Origin: Sporolactobacillus inulinus
Lineage (GTDB): Bacteria; Bacillota; Bacilli; Bacillales; Sporolactobacillaceae
Reading direction: 5' to 3'
Length of the DNA stretch: 53,164 nucleotides
NCBI RefSeq assembly: GCF_006539285.1
Contig: NZ_BJMS01000019.1
Location: 1-53,164 of the forward strand
In this document: in pieces, positions 37,961-47,549 of the stretch
How positions within the stretch are numbered: the first letter of the stretch is position 1
Layout: each line of letters starts with the position of its first letter
Made by a program: the position numbers and the translations under genes
The notes under the pieces: model-generated
The model's input: the letters and a program-made list of their open reading frames with translations, nothing else
Told to the model about the DNA's origin: nothing
Databases searched by the model: none

Positions 37961-38743
37961 TCACGGTTTGTTTGAGTTTTCTTGTGAAGGCTGTCCTGTC
38001 TCATCAGGAACAAAATAGGAACCGACGCTAAGATGAATCGTTCCGCGCTGATCCTTGGGCAGATTGGCTGCAATTTCCGGATATAGTTTAATATTTTTTG
38101 CAAATGTTCGCGTGCTGGCGACCACCTTGTTTCCATCATTCATATACAAAACAAGATCTTCATTGTTTTCTGATGCCTTTATGTAGTGAATATCAGAAAT
38201 GTTATGTGCCATTTGTCTTGATATGCCCGATAAGCCTTCAGCAACTTTCTTTATCGCGTCTTGCTCTGAAAAGCCAATGAGTACCGGTGCGTCAAAGGGA
38301 AACGTTCCTTTTGATAGTTTACTCAGCATCGCACCATTTTGAAGGATCGGGTAGTAGCCACCGTTTTTCTGCAGATAGGCCTTGCGTGTGTATTCTCTGA
38401 TGCTTAAGGTCACATGGTTGGGAAAATTCTTCTTAACCGTAACCGTGCGAACCGGCGGCAATTTTTTAATCTTGTGCGCAACTGCCTTTTCCCTAATATC
38501 CCATATATGTGTTTTATTCGAGATACCGCTCGCTTTTATGACGCGCGCGCTGCTCGTGATTTGTTCCCCTTGAACGGTAATCGATTGTACCCGGCTTAAC
38601 GGAGATTGAATATAAACGACGATGAGGACCAAGAGAAAAAAGACAGTGGCATAAAGCGCAAAACGCCGATTCGCTTTCTGTTTTCGTTCTTTTTTTAATT
38701 GGGGCAGTCGATCTTCCAGTGCGACAACCTTTTTCTTGTCCAT
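37961..38743 (-). CDS. divIB: cell division protein DivIB/FtsQ
   Basis: It is a bitopic divisome protein that forms a complex with FtsL and DivIC. The 260-residue protein has a basic cytoplasmic tail, one membrane segment (about residues 29-47) and a POTRA domain (SRVQSITVQGEQITSSARVIKASGI). A beta domain follows (FPNHVTLSIREYTRKAYLQKNGGYYPI). AGGAGG precedes the ATG. A terminator separates it from spoVE, so it probably has its own promoter. Confidence 0.93.
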   Translation of the reverse strand: MDKKKVVALEDRLPQLKKERKQKANRRFALYATVFFLLVLIVVYIQSPLSRVQSITVQGEQITSSARVIKASGISNKTHIWDIREKAVAHKIKKLPPVRTVTVKKNFPNHVTLSIREYTRKAYLQKNGGYYPILQNGAMLSKLSKGTFPFDAPVLIGFSEQDAIKKVAEGLSGISRQMAHNISDIHYIKASENNEDLVLYMNDGNKVVASTRTFAKNIKLYPEIAANLPKDQRGTIHLSVGSYFVPDETGQPSQENSNKP

Positions 38744-38825
38744 GGGACATGTTCCTCCTCATTCGATGGCAAGACCATTTTCGATGGCAGCACCATGCTC
38801 TGTCTTTTTCTCATGAGTCTATTGT

Positions 38826-38877
38826 ATTTTTTTTTATGAAAAACAGCAAACCCTGCTTGAGGCAGGGTTTGTTTCGG
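38826..38877 (-). terminator. terminator between spoVE and divIB
   Basis: ACAAACCCTGCC/GGCAGGGTTTGT-like stem (AAACCCTGC with GCAGGGTTT) followed by a T-rich tail on the minus strand, just after the spoVE stop. Confidence 0.8.
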
Positions 38878-38892
38878 TCATATAACCGATGC

Positions 38893-39990
38893 TTAATGTG
38901 CGTGTTTGCTGACATTCAGCAGTATACCGATCGATACCAACATTAAGGTTAATGAGGAACCGCCATAACTAAGAAACGGGAGCGTGATTCCGGTAACGGG
39001 AATTAGACCGGTGACAACCGCAATGTTGATCATGATCTGTATGGCAATCATCCCTGTAATCCCTACCGCGAGCAAAGTTCCAAACAAATCCGGTGCCTTG
39101 ATCGCAATTAAGATGCCCCTCCACAAAAGCAGAAAGAAAAGCACGAGTACAAAGGATGCACCAATGAAACCAAGTTCTTCCGAAACAATCGAAAAAATAA
39201 AATCAGTTTGCGGCTCAGGAAGATACTGATATTTTTGTCTGCTCTGGCCCAATCCAAACCCAAGTAATCCGCCTGGGCCAATCGCAAGCAGCGACTGGAT
39301 GATTTGGAAACCACCCTGCTTCGGATCTTGCCAAGGGTCAACAAATGAGGTCAAGCGCTTCATGCGATATGGAGCGGATACAATTAAGCCAATAAATCCA
39401 AGAACCCCGAGTGATCCCATCATGATGAAATGTTTCATCCGCGCTCCTGCAATGAAAATCATGATCACACAAGTCAGCACAAGAACCATACCTGTTCCTA
39501 GATCCGGCTGGAGCATAATAAGCCCAAAAGCAAGGAGTGCCGGTAAAAACGATCGGACAAGCCCTTTCCAAAAGTTGGGCAGCGATGATTGATGCTCGGA
39601 AAGATACTTGGCTAAAAAGATAATCAGCGCCACTTTAGTAAATTCGGAAGGCTGAATGGAGAACGCGCCAACCCCAAGCCAGCTGCGTGCCCCGCCTCGC
39701 GCAAGACCAACGCCGGGAATTAAGACAACGCAAAGCAGAACATAGCACGCGATTAAGGCAAGCTTCGCCCATGCCCCCCAGAAATGATAGTCGATACGCA
39801 TCACCGCAAACATTAATCCGACGCCAACGATTGCGAAAAGCAACTGTCGTTTTAAAAAATACAGAGAATCGCCGAATTGGCTTGCAGCTTTAACAGCACT
39901 AGCACTGTAAACCATCGTAAGCCCAAGGATGACCAAGGTGAACACGATCCCAAGCAGAACAAGATCCGGCGACTGACGATACTTGCGCAT
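38893..39990 (-). CDS. spoVE: SEDS-family peptidoglycan glycosyltransferase SpoVE/FtsW
   Basis: A polytopic membrane enzyme that polymerises lipid II together with a class B PBP. The 365-residue protein begins MRKYRQSPDLVLLG and has about ten membrane segments. It shows VYSASAVKAASQFGDS, LIPGVGLARGGARSWLGVGAFSIQPSEF (with SEDS signature residues) and LPFLSYGGSS. It matches SpoVE better than FtsW because it sits after murD and beside spoVD. ATG 39990 has GGAG 8 nt upstream. The frame is open to 40035. Confidence 0.9.
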   Translation of the reverse strand: MRKYRQSPDLVLLGIVFTLVILGLTMVYSASAVKAASQFGDSLYFLKRQLLFAIVGVGLMFAVMRIDYHFWGAWAKLALIACYVLLCVVLIPGVGLARGGARSWLGVGAFSIQPSEFTKVALIIFLAKYLSEHQSSLPNFWKGLVRSFLPALLAFGLIMLQPDLGTGMVLVLTCVIMIFIAGARMKHFIMMGSLGVLGFIGLIVSAPYRMKRLTSFVDPWQDPKQGGFQIIQSLLAIGPGGLLGFGLGQSRQKYQYLPEPQTDFIFSIVSEELGFIGASFVLVLFFLLLWRGILIAIKAPDLFGTLLAVGITGMIAIQIMINIAVVTGLIPVTGITLPFLSYGGSSLTLMLVSIGILLNVSKHAH

Positions 39991-40055
39991 GTGCAACACT
40001 CCGTTCAGATCGGGGACCTGAATTGCCGACATCAAACCTTACCCGGCCTGTCCCC

Positions 40056-41420
40056 TTATCTAAACTTATTCACTTCTGCGATAAAAATGTCACCGCGTTG
40101 TTCAAAAGATTTGTATTGATCCCAGCTTGCACAAGCGGGTGAAAGTAAGATGACGTCGCCCGGTTGTGACAATGCGAATGCTTCCGGAACTGCCGCCTCA
40201 ACATTTTCCACTTCTTTAATTACCGGTATCCTGGCTTTCAAACAGGCATCTTTCAATTTTTGTTGTGTTTCTCCAAACAAAAGAACTGCTTTAATCGGTG
40301 CTTTGACAAGATCGGGAACCAGAACATCAAAGCTATTCCCACGGTCAAGTCCTCCGGCAAGTAATACGATCTCTTTTTTCGGAAATGCATGCAGCGCTTG
40401 TGAAGTGGCAATACTGTTTGTTGCTTTTGAATCATTGTAGACCGTACGTCCCTGAACAACCCCGACATATTCCAGACGGTGACGCACGCCTTTAAAAGAG
40501 CGGAGGACATCAGCCATATGCTGAACCGAAACGCCATATACGCCCGCAACTGCTAGCGCAGCCAAAGCATTCATCAGGTTATGCTCTCCAGGAAGCCCCA
40601 TCTCTTCCACTTTCATGATCGCCTGATCTTTGAAATAAATCGTTTCTTCTGAAACATAGGCACCATTTGCTACTTTTTGCTTTAGGGAAAAAGGTACTTT
40701 TTTTGCTTTTGTTTTCTCAGCGATGAACTGGACAACCCGCTTGCTGTCCGCATTATAAACCAGCGCGTCATCTGCAGTCTGATTGGCCGTAATCTGAGCT
40801 TTTGCTTTCGCGTAGTTTTCAACGGTTCCATGATAATCCAAATGATGGTCGAAGATATTCAAGACAACGGCAACATGTGGATGAAAATCTATCGTCCCTT
40901 GAAGCTGAAAACTGGAAAGTTCGGCGACAATCACATTTTTCTCGTTCGCCTTTTGAACAACCGAAGTCAAAGCTGTGCCGATATTTCCGGCAACAATCGG
41001 TTCATAGCTGGATCCTTTCATCATTTCGCCAATAAGCATTGTTGTTGTGGTTTTTCCGTTTGATCCGGTAATGCCAATAAATGGTGCATCGGCGAGTCGG
41101 CCAGCGATTTCAACTTCCGTCACCACGGGGATACCGAGCGTTTCTGCACGCTTAATCATTGGATTTGAATAAGGAATCCCTGGGTTTTTGATCATCAACG
41201 CCGTCGTATGATCAATGAGCTCTAATGGATGGCCGCCGCCAACAATTCGTACGCCCAGCTTGGCAAGATCCTTAGCATGCTCATTCTGGCTTAAGTCGCC
41301 GCGATCATTAACGGTCACATCGGCGCCAAGTTCCTTCATCAATTTAGCGGCAGCATATCCGCTTTTGGCTAAACCAAGCACAAGAACTTTTTTATTTGCG
41401 AATGTATTCAATGCTTTCAA
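40056..41420 (-). CDS. murD: UDP-N-acetylmuramoylalanine--D-glutamate ligase
   Basis: It adds D-glutamate to UDP-MurNAc-L-Ala in the cytosol. The 454-residue protein has VLVLGLAKSGYAAAKL near the start, the ATP loop GITGSNGKTTTTML (about 115), NIFDHHLDYHG and DSKATNSIATSQAL. I choose TTG 41420, which overlaps the mraY stop (TTGA) and follows GGTGGGG. The open frame up to 41501 lies inside mraY. Confidence 0.96.
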   Translation of the reverse strand: MKALNTFANKKVLVLGLAKSGYAAAKLMKELGADVTVNDRGDLSQNEHAKDLAKLGVRIVGGGHPLELIDHTTALMIKNPGIPYSNPMIKRAETLGIPVVTEVEIAGRLADAPFIGITGSNGKTTTTMLIGEMMKGSSYEPIVAGNIGTALTSVVQKANEKNVIVAELSSFQLQGTIDFHPHVAVVLNIFDHHLDYHGTVENYAKAKAQITANQTADDALVYNADSKRVVQFIAEKTKAKKVPFSLKQKVANGAYVSEETIYFKDQAIMKVEEMGLPGEHNLMNALAALAVAGVYGVSVQHMADVLRSFKGVRHRLEYVGVVQGRTVYNDSKATNSIATSQALHAFPKKEIVLLAGGLDRGNSFDVLVPDLVKAPIKAVLLFGETQQKLKDACLKARIPVIKEVENVEAAVPEAFALSQPGDVILLSPACASWDQYKSFEQRGDIFIAEVNKFR

Positions 41421-42391
41421 TTGATCATCCCCACCTTCAAATAGATTCCAATTACAGCAAGGGCCAGCCCAACCAGCCAGAATACCGTAACGACCTTCCA
41501 TTCAGACCACCCGGTCAATTCAAAGTGATGATGAATCGGACTCATTTTGAAGATACGCCGCCCAGTTGTTTTAAATGAGATCACTTGTATAATGACAGAC
41601 AATGTTTCAATCGCAAACACACCGCCAATAATAGCAAGAAGAATTTCTGTATTTGTCAAAATCGCCATACCGGCAAGTGCACCGCCGATAGCAAGCGATC
41701 CTGTATCGCCCATGAACACTCGAGCTGGGTGGGCATTAAAAATGAGAAAGCCCAGCAGAGCGCCTAGCATCACCATTGCAAAGACAGCAACACCAAGATC
41801 CATGGCATACCATGAAATGACGGCGTACGCAGCAAAAGCAATGATGGACAGCCCGGTAAGCAATCCGTCCATACCATCCGTCAAATTCGTTGCATTCGGA
41901 ACACCGATCAACAGAAAAACAACAAATACCGGATAGAACCAAGAAAGATTGAGCATAACATTTGTACCTGGGAACGTTAGATACGTCGAATAATCATAGG
42001 AGGTGAAAATGAACCAGAAAATCAATGAAATAACAATCTGCGCAGCCATTTTCTGTTTCGAAGTCAGTCCCATATTTCGTTTCATGACAATCTTAATGAA
42101 ATCATCAAGTAATCCAACAAGCCCGAATCCAAAGGTCACAAAGAGCAGCATGTAAGTTTCCGGTGTTGTTACATGGTATTTAAGACCCATAACCAGAATA
42201 CCGATGAGCAGTCCAATCAAAAAAATAACACCGCCCATTGTTGGTGTTCCGCTCTTTTTTTGGTGACTCTGCGGCCCTTCCTCACGGATATACTGGCCAA
42301 AATGAAGTCTCCGCAGCATCGGGATAAAAAAAGGTGCAAAAACAAGGGTTACAAGAAAAGAGATCGATAAACCAAATAGTAATGTCAATGT
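41417..42391 (-). CDS. mraY: phospho-N-acetylmuramoyl-pentapeptide transferase
   Basis: It makes lipid I at the inner membrane face by transferring phospho-MurNAc-pentapeptide to undecaprenyl phosphate. The 324-residue protein has about ten membrane helices, KKSGTPTMGGVIFL, LLDDFIKIVMKRNMGL and TNLTDGMDGL (catalytic Asp residues), and SPIHHHFEL. ATG 42391 gives the family length and follows AAAGGAG. An in-frame start at 42430 adds 13 residues without similarity. Confidence 0.97.
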   Translation of the reverse strand, partial: TLTLLFGLSISFLVTLVFAPFFIPMLRRLHFGQYIREEGPQSHQKKSGTPTMGGVIFLIGLLIGILVMGLKYHVTTPETYMLLFVTFGFGLVGLLDDFIKIVMKRNMGLTSKQKMAAQIVISLIFWFIFTSYDYSTYLTFPGTNVMLNLSWFYPVFVVFLLIGVPNATNLTDGMDGLLTGLSIIAFAAYAVISWYAMDLGVAVFAMVMLGALLGFLIFNAHPARVFMGDTGSLAIGGALAGMAILTNTEILLAIIGGVFAIETLSVIIQVISFKTTGRRIFKMSPIHHHFELTGWSEWKVVTVFWLVGLALAVIGIYLKVGMIN

Positions 42392-42456
42392 CATAAATCC
42401 TTTCGCTCCTTTAAAATACGCGGCATACAATTATCTCGATCATATCAAATGATTCG

Positions 42457-43845
42457 TTAGTCTGCAGACTCTTCTGCCTGAAGATGACTGGAGAGTTGTT
42501 CAAGAGCCATCAGCCGCGACGCTTTAAACAACATAACAGTCTTCGCGTCCAGAAGCGATTGAAGGTATGGAAGTGCTTCTTCCTTCGTTTTATAGGCGCG
42601 AACCTCAACAGCAGGATCCTCACTTTGTTCATGTAAGCCTTCAGCAATCCAAGCCCCCTTGTCGCCAATGGTTACTACATGTGTTAATGGTGGCGTCAAT
42701 TCTGCCGCGACGCCTTTATGCATGACTTTCTCATTTTTTCCAAGCTCATACATGTCGCCAAGCACAGCAACACGTCGATCAAATCCGGACATATTTTTCA
42801 ATGTTTCAAGTGATGCCTTCATTGATGTCGGATTTGCGTTATAGCAATCGTTAATGAGCAAAGAACCGTTCAGTCCGTTTAGTCGTTCAAACCGCAAATG
42901 GGTCAGTTGCAAATGTGCGAGCCCATGACGAATGGTGTCAACGTCTGTGCCGATGACTCGAGCAGCGGCAAAGCTGAGTGCTGCGTTTTTCACATTATGC
43001 TTGCCGAGTACCGGCAGATCGAACGGATGCTTCTGTCCTCTCAGAGAGAATCGCATTCCGGTCGGTGACTCCTCGACATCCTCAATATGCCAATTATTAT
43101 GATCGCCATAACCGCAACGCACAATCTGAAAAGCGTTGGTCTGAACAGGGGCAAGCAGCGGTTCATCACCGTCCAGGATCAGCGTTCCGTGTTTTTTCAA
43201 GCCATTCACGATTTCGAGTTTTGCCTTAGCAATGCCCGCACGGCTGCCAAGATATTCGATATGCGATTCACCAATATTTGTGATCAATGCAACATTCGGT
43301 TTGGCAATTTGGCTAAGAAAAGTCAGTTCGCCAAAATGGTTCATCCCCATTTCCAGTACGAGAACTTCTGTGTCCTCAGGCATCGCCAGAATTGTTAACG
43401 GAACGCCAATATGATTGTTCAAATTCCCTTGCGTTTTAAATGTCCGAAACGCTCCTCGAAGGATACTGTAGAGCATGTCCTTGGTAGTCGTTTTCCCATT
43501 GGATCCGGTAACCGCGATGACCTTTGGCTGCACTTGATTCAAATAACCCTTTGCCATATTCTGAAGTGCTTTTAACGTATCGTGAACGAGAAAGAGCGGA
43601 AAACTCGCAGGCAAATCCTGCGGCAGAGGCTCCCTTTCCATCCAAAGCGCTGCTGCAGCTCCATTTTCAATGGCCTTATTGATGAACTGGTGACCATTGA
43701 AATGATCACCGATTAAAGGCACAAAAAGGCTGTTTCGATGAGGCCTGCGGCTGTCTGTCATGATCGCCAAGCGACCGATCAAGTGATCAGCCGATCCAAT
43801 TGACTGAATCGCCTGACCCCTGATTATATCGATACCAATGCTCAT
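42457..43845 (-). CDS. murF: UDP-N-acetylmuramoyl-tripeptide--D-Ala-D-Ala ligase
   Basis: It adds D-Ala-D-Ala to complete the pentapeptide. The 462-residue protein shows VTGSNGKTTTKDMLYSIL (about 110), TQGNLNNHIGVPLTIL, EMGMNHFGEL and NDCYNANPTSMKASL. These distinguish MurF from MurE. GGGAG precedes the ATG. In B. subtilis murF is outside this cluster, next to ddl. Here it lies between murE and mraY, as in E. coli. Confidence 0.96.
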   Translation of the reverse strand: MSIGIDIIRGQAIQSIGSADHLIGRLAIMTDSRRPHRNSLFVPLIGDHFNGHQFINKAIENGAAAALWMEREPLPQDLPASFPLFLVHDTLKALQNMAKGYLNQVQPKVIAVTGSNGKTTTKDMLYSILRGAFRTFKTQGNLNNHIGVPLTILAMPEDTEVLVLEMGMNHFGELTFLSQIAKPNVALITNIGESHIEYLGSRAGIAKAKLEIVNGLKKHGTLILDGDEPLLAPVQTNAFQIVRCGYGDHNNWHIEDVEESPTGMRFSLRGQKHPFDLPVLGKHNVKNAALSFAAARVIGTDVDTIRHGLAHLQLTHLRFERLNGLNGSLLINDCYNANPTSMKASLETLKNMSGFDRRVAVLGDMYELGKNEKVMHKGVAAELTPPLTHVVTIGDKGAWIAEGLHEQSEDPAVEVRAYKTKEEALPYLQSLLDAKTVMLFKASRLMALEQLSSHLQAEESAD

Positions 43846-43879
43846 TGGTTACGCTCCCTTAATGCGAACAGTGCGTTCG

Positions 43880-45355
43880 TTAATTAGTTCTATTCATCCG
43901 TGCACGAATTGCTTTGCGTGCTTCTTCTCGATCATCAAAGTGATGTTTGGTTGTTCCGATGATCTGATAATCTTCATGCCCTTTCCCGGCGATCAACAGA
44001 ATATCTCCGCTTTCCGCTTCATCCACCGCGTAGCGAATGGCTTCTCTGCGGTCGGGAATTTTTCGATAGTCCCGACCCGTTACGCCGGCTTCCATTTCCA
44101 GCAGAATTTGCTCGGGATCCTCGGTTCGCGGATTATCAGCAGTTAGAATGGCAAGATCGCTGTTATCTACAGCAATTTTTGCCATAATCGGTCTTTTGCC
44201 ACGCTCACGATCACCGCCGCAGCCCGCAATGGTAATCACACGCTTTCGAGCAAATTCTTTGATCGTGCTTAGGGCATTTTCTAAGCTATCCGGGGTATGC
44301 GAGTAATCGACAATGACTGTGAAATCCTGACCGGCATCAACGGGTTCAAATCGCCCTGCAACGCCTTTAATCTGTTCCACCGTATGAATCATAGCTTCCA
44401 GAGCAATCCCTGAAACGGAACAAGCAGCAAGCGCCGCAAGCACATTATAGACACTGAATTTGCCGATCAGTTTCATTGAAACCGGGTAACTGTGCCCGGC
44501 GTTTTCCAGAACAAACTCCGTTCCCGATGGATTGATTTTGATTGCCTTCGCGCGAAAATCCGCGGAATGATTTATTCCGTAGGTAATCACATGTGAGGCA
44601 GTCATGTGTTTATAGACCTCTGATGCAGGATCATCCACATTCAGAACTGCAGCCTTTTTCTGTCCAGTACCGTAACAATTTCCAAGCTGCGAAAAAAGCA
44701 GACTCTTTGCATACATATAGTCTTTCATCGTTCCATGAAGATCCAAATGATCCTCAGTTAAATTCGTAAAAATACCTACATTAAAGGCGCAACCATGCAA
44801 TCGGCCATCATAAAGCGCGTTCGAAGAAGCTTCCATAACGACCGAGGCGGCGCCTTCCGCCTTCATTTCCGCTAAATTCTGATGAATGAGATGCACTTCA
44901 GGTGTAGTATTCTGAACCGGAATCGATTTATTTTTATAATGCATACCCATTGTACCAATTAATCCGGTATTTATGCCGGCCGCTTCTTGAATTGCCTGCA
45001 CAAGGTACGTAATTGTTGTCTTCCCGTTCGTTCCTGTAACGCCGAGCAGAAACAATTCATGACTCGGATGCCCATAAAAATAATCCGAGATCATTGCCAG
45101 TGCACGGTGCGTATCATTCACCCGAATCACCGGGATAGAAACATCAACAGCATCTTGAGCAACAATCGCTGATGCACCGCTCGCTTGCGCTTGTCGCGCG
45201 AAACGATGTCCGTCAATGTGATGACCTTTGATACAAAAGAATAGTGATCCTGGCTTTACCAATCTCGAATCAATCATAAGATCGTCAATCTCAGGGTTTC
45301 CTGCTCCTTCTTGTCTGAAAATGTCAAGTGCCTTCAGGCAATCGGAAAGTTTCAT
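43880..45355 (-). CDS. murE: UDP-MurNAc-tripeptide synthetase, meso-diaminopimelate adding
   Basis: It adds the third residue of the stem peptide. The 491-residue protein has GVTGTNGKTTITYLV (about 115) and the NTTPE substrate loop. The specificity motif LTADNPRTEDPEQI contains DNPR, typical of meso-DAP enzymes rather than lysine ones. This implies a DAP-containing wall. It is followed 34 nt later by murF. Confidence 0.97.
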   Translation of the reverse strand: MKLSDCLKALDIFRQEGAGNPEIDDLMIDSRLVKPGSLFFCIKGHHIDGHRFARQAQASGASAIVAQDAVDVSIPVIRVNDTHRALAMISDYFYGHPSHELFLLGVTGTNGKTTITYLVQAIQEAAGINTGLIGTMGMHYKNKSIPVQNTTPEVHLIHQNLAEMKAEGAASVVMEASSNALYDGRLHGCAFNVGIFTNLTEDHLDLHGTMKDYMYAKSLLFSQLGNCYGTGQKKAAVLNVDDPASEVYKHMTASHVITYGINHSADFRAKAIKINPSGTEFVLENAGHSYPVSMKLIGKFSVYNVLAALAACSVSGIALEAMIHTVEQIKGVAGRFEPVDAGQDFTVIVDYSHTPDSLENALSTIKEFARKRVITIAGCGGDRERGKRPIMAKIAVDNSDLAILTADNPRTEDPEQILLEMEAGVTGRDYRKIPDRREAIRYAVDEAESGDILLIAGKGHEDYQIIGTTKHHFDDREEARKAIRARMNRTN

Positions 45356-45484
45356 TATTTGACACGTCCCTCGTCATCTTAATGTAAAAGCGGTGTACCG
45401 CTTCAGCACGCGCCGAAGCAGCATTTTCACAAGGTTAATGCACGATCAAGATCAGGCACAGCCCCCCGCTTATTTATGTATGCT

Positions 45485-45515
45485 CGGGGAGCCGGCTTAC
45501 GCGCACCGGCTCCCG
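45485..45515 (-). terminator. hairpin between spoVD and murE
   Basis: GGGAGCCGG and CCGGCTCCC form a GC-rich stem 18 bp after the spoVD stop, without a U run. It could be a weak terminator or a processing/stability hairpin. The rest of 45356-45532 shows no gene. Confidence 0.5.
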
Positions 45516-45532
45516 AACGTCCATTGCTTATT

Positions 45533-47473
45533 TTAATCGTCTGCCTTCTTTTTGTCACCCAAGTACACCATTATTGTTGAACCTTGTTTGACCTTAATTC
45601 CTGGTTTCGGCGATTGCATGGTCACAACATCGCCATTACCTTTTGTTTCAAGTTTTAAGTTAAACAGGGCATTTCTCAAATCGTTTTTATCCATGCCCTT
45701 AAGATCCGGAATTTTAATCATCGGCTGATCCGGATAGCGCACTTCTTTTTGAAGACCGCCTTTTTGTTTCTTGACGCCCATCGCACTCAGACTGTCGCCG
45801 ATAATTCGTCCGGCAATCGGTGCAGAGACGGTACCGCCAAATTGAACGGTATTTTTGGGATGGTCAATTGAGACATAAACAGCAATTTTCGGATTATTTG
45901 CCGGCGCGAAGCCCATAAAAGACACAATATAATCATTACTCAAGTAGCGCCCCGTTTTCGGATCTACTTTTTGTGCGGTACCCGTTTTTCCTCCCACACG
46001 ATAACCTTGAACATACGCATTTCGACCGGTTCCTTGAGCAACGACACTTTCAAGCGTATCGCGCACCTGCTTTGACGTATTCTCAGAGATCACTCTTCGC
46101 TTCATGACGGGTTCAATTCGGTTGACGACCTTGCCGGTATCTGTGTCTACCCACGCTTTTGCTAGTTGCGGCTGATAGAGATAGCCGCCGTTGATTGCAG
46201 CGGATACCGCGGTAATTTGCTGAATCGGTGTAACCGAAACCCCTTGACCGAACGCTGTCGTTGCTGCTTCAAGCGGTCCGATCTTATCTTTGTTGAACAA
46301 GATTCCTTTCGCTTCGCCTTGAAGATCAATCCCAGTTTTGACGCCGAAGCCGAATTTATCAATATAAGAGAACAATTTGTCCTTTCCGATTCGTTCGCCC
46401 AAGGCGACAAAACCAGGGTTGCAGGAATTCTGAACGACTTCCAAAAATGATTCGGTGCCATGCCCGCCTTTCTTCCAACAGTGAAGATGTGCCCCGCCAA
46501 CCTCAATAGAGCCTGAATCATGAAAATGATCTTTTTTAAGATCAACGGCTTTCTCCTGAAGTGCTGCTGAAAGCGTGATCACTTTAAATGTTGAGCCTGG
46601 TTCGTATGTTTTCCAAATTGGCAAGTTATGATTATACACGTCTGGTGAAACGGTCTTATAATTTTCAGGATTATAATCCGGTTTCGATGACATGCCGAGT
46701 ATTGCACCGGTATTCGGATCCATAGCGATCGCCAAAGCACTATCCGGATGATAGGCAGCAACAGCATTGTTCAACTCGCGCTCCATAATGGATTGCACAC
46801 GTGAATCAACGGTGAGCATTAGACTTTCACCGCTTTTGGGCGGAATGTACTCATCCTTGAGATCAGACATCCGATTTCCGTTCACGTCTGAGAAAAAGGC
46901 AACATGTCCGTCTTTGCCTTCCAAGCCTTCATTATAATACGATTCCAGTCCGGTAAGGCCTTGATTGTCAATGCCGGCAAATCCAAGTACATGGGCCAAA
47001 AAGTTTCCTTTTGGATAGTCCCGTTTAAAATCTTCAGCAACAAAGACGCCTGGAAGGCCAAGTGCTTTCACTTCGGCCGCCTTCTCATTTGAGATTTTTC
47101 TTCCCTCAGGGGTGATGCGGACAATGGACTCTTTTTTTGAGATTTTCTCATAGGCACGCTTCCTGCTCATATGCAGTACAGAGGAAAGCTGATCCGCTGT
47201 CTTATTCTTATCCTTGACTTGACGGGGGACAACCAAGACAGACGGACTGCTCACGTTAGTCGCCAGCACTTTGCCTCGAGTATCCAAGATTCGTCCACGT
47301 TCGGCCTCATAGGGAATTTCCCTGCTCCACGAATTCAGTGCGTAATTCATCAGCCAGTTATTTTCAAAGATCTGCAAATAAGCAAGTCTCGCAATAAAGA
47401 TCGCAAAAGCAATCAATCCAAGCGCCAAAAAAAACAACAACCGTCTTTTGACGGTCACGTTCGAAATACGCAC
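45533..47473 (-). CDS. spoVD: sporulation-specific penicillin-binding protein SpoVD
   Basis: A class B transpeptidase needed for spore cortex synthesis with SpoVE. The 646-residue protein has an N-terminal membrane segment (about 10-30), dimerisation domain and transpeptidase domain. The active-site Ser is in YEPGSTFKVITL, with SCN in VQNSCNPGF and KTGTA in GGKTGTAQKV. One PASTA domain follows (IPDLKGMDKNDLRNALFNLKLETKGNG). GTG 47473 follows GAGGGAGG. The length matches B. subtilis SpoVD (645). Confidence 0.95.
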   Translation of the reverse strand: MRISNVTVKRRLLFFLALGLIAFAIFIARLAYLQIFENNWLMNYALNSWSREIPYEAERGRILDTRGKVLATNVSSPSVLVVPRQVKDKNKTADQLSSVLHMSRKRAYEKISKKESIVRITPEGRKISNEKAAEVKALGLPGVFVAEDFKRDYPKGNFLAHVLGFAGIDNQGLTGLESYYNEGLEGKDGHVAFFSDVNGNRMSDLKDEYIPPKSGESLMLTVDSRVQSIMERELNNAVAAYHPDSALAIAMDPNTGAILGMSSKPDYNPENYKTVSPDVYNHNLPIWKTYEPGSTFKVITLSAALQEKAVDLKKDHFHDSGSIEVGGAHLHCWKKGGHGTESFLEVVQNSCNPGFVALGERIGKDKLFSYIDKFGFGVKTGIDLQGEAKGILFNKDKIGPLEAATTAFGQGVSVTPIQQITAVSAAINGGYLYQPQLAKAWVDTDTGKVVNRIEPVMKRRVISENTSKQVRDTLESVVAQGTGRNAYVQGYRVGGKTGTAQKVDPKTGRYLSNDYIVSFMGFAPANNPKIAVYVSIDHPKNTVQFGGTVSAPIAGRIIGDSLSAMGVKKQKGGLQKEVRYPDQPMIKIPDLKGMDKNDLRNALFNLKLETKGNGDVVTMQSPKPGIKVKQGSTIMVYLGDKKKADD

Positions 47474-47549
47474 AGGTAAGCCTCCCTCCTATCTTCCTTG
47501 TCCTACCCATATGAGCAGTTCAAGAAAAATAGAACAAGCTTGCAATGAT

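Noticed and set aside
41421-41501. 27-codon N-terminal extension of MurD
   Set aside because: It overlaps the end of mraY in another frame. TTG 41420 with its ribosome-binding site gives the family length.
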